This document shows, one piece after another, positions 61,463 to 64,000 of a DNA stretch of 64,000 bases. The notes below the pieces were generated by a model, which did not search any database, had not been told where the DNA came from, and worked only from the letters and a program-made list of their open reading frames with translations. The position numbers and the translations under genes were made by a program. This DNA is from Channallabes apus (Eukaryota; Chordata; Actinopteri; Siluriformes; Clariidae): contig CM060121.1 in the NCBI GenBank assembly GCA_030522415.1, forward strand, positions 22,541,142 to 22,605,141, in the 5' to 3' direction. Numbering within the stretch: position 1 is the first letter of the stretch; each line of letters opens with the position of its first letter.

Positions 61463-63985
61463 CACACACTCTTATCTGTCGGGATTAATTTTTTACTTTT
61501 TTGAAAGGTAAAGAGCAGATTAATTTGTTTTATTTTTACTTCATATTTTGCATTAATTATTTTTATGTATTTATTTGTTTGGGCAGTAGAATTTAAGTTT
61601 CCATTATTTCCTATGGGAAAATAAAATTTTGTTTACGAGTGTTTTGGAATACGAGCCCGCTTCCGGAACAAATTATGCTCGTAATCCGAGGTTCCACTGT
61701 AGTGCCACGGTTCGTGTCAAAGGCATACAGTATAACACTCACTTTGTCGAACTTAAGAACAAATCTGACTTACGAACGTGCTCCCAGAACAGAACTCATT
61801 CATAAGTCGGGAAGTACCTGTACTTGTACCTGTGCTTGTGTCTACAGTATACCATATAACTAATCACATCTTATAACAAAAATATATCACGCTTTCAATT
61901 TTATGTTAATTTATGCAGACATGAAACAGAATAGCAAAATAGTTTTTATACTGAACATAAAACATATATTTGCAACAAGTAAACAATAAACCATTTGAAA
62001 TGAAACTTTATGATAAAATTTATATTTCCTGTAAAAAATCCACTGAAAAAAGGGAAGGGAAAAAATGTACAGTGGTGTGAAAAACTATTTGCCCCCCTCC
62101 TGATTTCTTATTCTTTTGCATGTTTGTCACACTTAAATGTTTCTGCTCATCAAAAACCGTTAACTATTAGTCAAAGATAACATAATTGAACACAAAATGC
62201 AGTTTTTAAATAAAGGTTTACGTTATTAAGGGAGAAAAAAAACTCCAAATCTACATGGCCCTGTGTGAAAAAGTGATTGCCCCCCTTGTTAAAAAATAAC
62301 TTAACTGTGGTTTATCACACCTGAGTTCAATTTCTGTAGTCACCCCCAGGCCTGATTACTGCCACACCTGTTTCAATCAAGAAATCACTTAAATAGGAGC
62401 TACCTGACACAGAGAAGTAGACCAAAAGCACCTCAAAAGCTAGACATCATGCCAAGATCCAAAGAAATTCAGGAACAAATGAGAACAAAAGTAATTGAGA
62501 TCTATCAGTCTGGTAAAGGTTATAAAGCCATTTCTAAAGCTTTGGGACTCCAGCGAACCACAGTGAGAGCCATTATCCACAAATGGCAAAAACATGGAAC
62601 AGTGGTGAACCTTCCCAGGAGTGGCCGGCCGACCAAAATTACCCCAAGAGCGCAGAGACAACTCATCCGAGAGGCCACAAAAGACCCCAGGACAACATCT
62701 AAAGAACTGCAGGCCTCACTCGCCTCAATTAAGGTCAGTGTTCACGACTCCACCATAAGAAAGAGACTGGGCAAAAACGGCCTGCATGGCAGATTTCCAA
62801 GGCGCAAACCACTTTTAAGCAAAAAGAACATTAAGGCTCGTCTCAATTTTGCTAAAAAACATCTCAATGATTGCCAAGACTTTTGGGAAAATACCTTGTG
62901 GACCGACGAGACAAATGTTGAACTTTTTGGAAGGTGCGTGTCCCGTTACATCTGGCGTAAAAGTAACACAGCATTTCAGAAAAAGAACATCATACCAACA
63001 GTAAAATATGGTGGTGGTAGTGTGATGGTCTGGGGTTGTTTTGCTGCTTCAGGACCTGGAAGGCTTGCTGTGATAGATGGAACCATGAATTCTACTGTCT
63101 ACCAAAAAATCCTGAAGGAGAATGTCCGGCCATCTGTTCGTCAACTCAAGCTGAAGCGATCTTGGGTGCTGCAGCAGGACAATGACCCAAAACACACCAG
63201 CAAATCCACCTCTGAATGGCTGAAGAAAAACAACATGAAGACTTTGGAGTGGCCTAGTCAAAGTCCTGACCTGAATCCTATTGAGATGTTGTGGCATGAC
63301 CTTAAAAAGGCGGTTAATGCTAGAAAACCCTAAAATAAAGCTGAATTACAACAATTCTGCAAAGATGAGTGGGCCAAAATTCCTCCAGAGCGCTGTAAAA
63401 TACTCGTTGCAAGTTATCGCAAACGCTTGATTGCAGTAATTGCTGCTAAGGGTGGCCCAACCAGTTATTAGGTTCAGGGGGCAATTACTTTTTCACACAG
63501 GGCCATGTAGGTTTGGATTTTTTTTCTCCCTAAATAATAAAACCCCTCATTTAAGAACTGCATTTTGTGTTCACTTGTGTTATCTTTGACTAATAGTTAA
63601 ATGTGTTTGATGATCAGAAACATTTTGTGTGACAAACATGCAAAAGAATAAGAAATCAGGAGGGGGCAAATAGTTTTTCACACCACTGTATCTTTCTACT
63701 ACGAATGCTGTCATTTAACCAATCAGTGCTCTGTCCTATTACAATCTCCGCCCATATACCCCTGTGTGGTATCTGGTCTAACTTGGCAAACTTGAAACAA
63801 TGACACCATGTCCGATTAGTAACTAGTTACCTCACATTACAGTGTTGAGGAAAATTACACACTGACAGTCATGTCTTATATACTGTACCTTAGGAAGAAG
63901 GTGAGCCAGGTTGAACAGCTGGGACTGTTTGAATACAATGGCATCATGAGCACCTCCAGGAGCTTTGCAGCTCACGCTCCAGAAG
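58466..63985 (-). CDS. Harbinger-type (HARBI1-like) transposase, last two exons
   Basis: Two minus-strand exons: 63889-63985 and 58466-58924, both with consensus splice signals and matching phase (the first ends on a whole codon, the second starts on one). The first reads FWSVSCKAPGGAHDAIVFKQ then SQLFNLAHLLPK; the second continues HTSNIEGTPINFIVLGDAAY (second catalytic Asp, GDAAYP), LTPQQNSFN, AAIEIAFGRLKARWRVLLKR (catalytic Glu) and CCALHNFCE, ending in NFPLRMQEQ and a stop. This is the C-terminal half of the DDE nuclease domain of PIF/Harbinger transposases. Earlier exons lie beyond the right edge. Both exons are intact. The 4.96-kb intron is filled with other transposons. It may be a transposon copy or a host gene derived from one; the sequence does not decide. 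Confidence 0.85.
59250..59400 (-). repeat. SINE with 12-bp target duplication
   Basis: Truncated SINE body (ataccgctttatcctgtatt, gggcaatttgggaacgccaa, catgtctttggactg). Flanked by the direct repeat ccaatatttaca at 59238-59249 and 59401-59412. Confidence 0.85.
59434..59799 (-). repeat. Near full-length SINE with 33-bp flanking duplication
   Basis: In reverse complement: head gggcggcatgatggtgtagt with A box (tagtggttagcac), B box (ggttcgattccca), then the shared body and end ttaagcggtatagaaaacga. Flanked by identical 33-bp direct repeats at 59401-59433 and 59800-59832. Confidence 0.88.
60214..61699 (+). mobile_element. 1.49-kb inverted-repeat element, Tigger/pogo-like ends
   Basis: Left ctgtaaaaccttggattacg; reverse complement of right end cagtggaacctcggattacg; TA on both sides. 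Interior is full of GT/CA microsatellites (60653-60674, 60720-60760, 60800-60822, 61430-61468) and has no coding frame. Related in inverted orientation to 1-944. Confidence 0.82.
62070..63688 (+). mobile_element. Near-intact Tc1-like element
   Basis: 1619 bp, terminal repeats of about 210 bp starting cagtggtgtgaaaaactatt, TA on both sides. Carries an almost complete transposase. Same family as 8802-10370. Confidence 0.97.
62449..63333 (+). CDS. Tc1-like transposase, C-terminally truncated by a stop
   Basis: An open frame of 294 residues. N-terminal paired-like DNA-binding region (about 1-115: [20 protein letters not shown], then [14 protein letters not shown]), then the DDE domain: first Asp in LWTDETNVELFG, the glycine-rich box [12 protein letters not shown], second Asp in [11 protein letters not shown] and the Glu in [14 protein letters not shown], with 34 residues between the last two (DD34E). 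The frame stops at AVNARKP; the following codons still read [41 protein letters not shown] and a natural stop near 63470, so about 45 C-terminal residues are lost through one nonsense codon. All catalytic residues remain. It sits in the intron of the Harbinger-like gene, on the opposite strand. Confidence 0.95.
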   Translation: MPRSKEIQEQMRTKVIEIYQSGKGYKAISKALGLQRTTVRAIIHKWQKHGTVVNLPRSGRPTKITPRAQRQLIREATKDPRTTSKELQASLASIKVSVHDSTIRKRLGKNGLHGRFPRRKPLLSKKNIKARLNFAKKHLNDCQDFWENTLWTDETNVELFGRCVSRYIWRKSNTAFQKKNIIPTVKYGGGSVMVWGCFAASGPGRLAVIDGTMNSTVYQKILKENVRPSVRQLKLKRSWVLQQDNDPKHTSKSTSEWLKKNNMKTLEWPSQSPDLNPIEMLWHDLKKAVNARKP

Positions 63986-64000
63986 CTGTTAATACACAAA

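Larger units (their letters stand above)
59109..61820. mobile_element. Inverted-repeat element hosting two SINEs and another element
   Basis: Left end caggtagtccccgacttacg; reverse complement of right end caggtacttcccgacttatg; both next to TA. The right arm (61702-61820) is separated from the left part by the insert 60214-61699. The terminal form suggests a pogo/Tigger-like MITE. No transposase of its own is seen. Confidence 0.75.

Overview
This is nuclear DNA of a ray-finned fish, almost certainly a teleost. Coding exons are split by consensus GT/AG introns, microsatellites (CA, CT, TA) are abundant, and the repeats are of fish type: Tc1-like transposons, hAT and Harbinger elements, tRNA-type SINEs and non-LTR tails. 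The density of Tc1 copies would fit an otophysan such as a catfish, but that is a guess.

Four vertebrate genes can be rebuilt exon by exon with consistent reading frame. spns1 (+, 5' end outside the window) encodes a lysosomal lysophospholipid transporter of the major facilitator superfamily. lat (+, complete, 12 coding exons, 211 aa) encodes the T-cell receptor signalling scaffold. atxn2l (-, complete, 24 coding exons, 1036 aa) encodes an RNA-binding ataxin-2-like protein. sh2b1 (-, 9 coding exons, 952 aa) encodes a PH/SH2 adaptor of JAK and receptor tyrosine kinase signalling. These four lie in one neighbourhood in mammals as well (human 16p11.2: ATXN2L-TUFM-SH2B1 ... SPNS1-LAT), so this is a compacted version of an ancient gene block with tufm and several other genes absent.

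Layout: 1-944 inverted-repeat-rich transposon end; 1016-11920 spns1, whose last intron holds a three-level nest of transposons (Tc1 > hAT > Tc1); 11921-16575 spns1 3' region and lat upstream region; 16576-23784 lat; 23785-25623 convergent 3' ends; 25624-36475 atxn2l; 36476-41474 promoter region, SINE cluster, a dispersed repeat and sh2b1 3' flank; 41475-51700 sh2b1 with its 5' untranslated exons; 51700-64000 a transposon-dominated stretch with three Tc1 elements, nested inverted-repeat elements, SINEs and the last two exons of a Harbinger-type (HARBI1-like) transposase gene on the minus strand that continues beyond the right edge.

No prokaryote-like system, CRISPR array or RNA gene was seen. 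The most interesting signals are the modular, frame-neutral phosphotyrosine exons of lat and its acidic residue before the PLC-gamma1 site, the two alternative C-termini and spliced upstream ORF of sh2b1, and the readable history of nested transposition.
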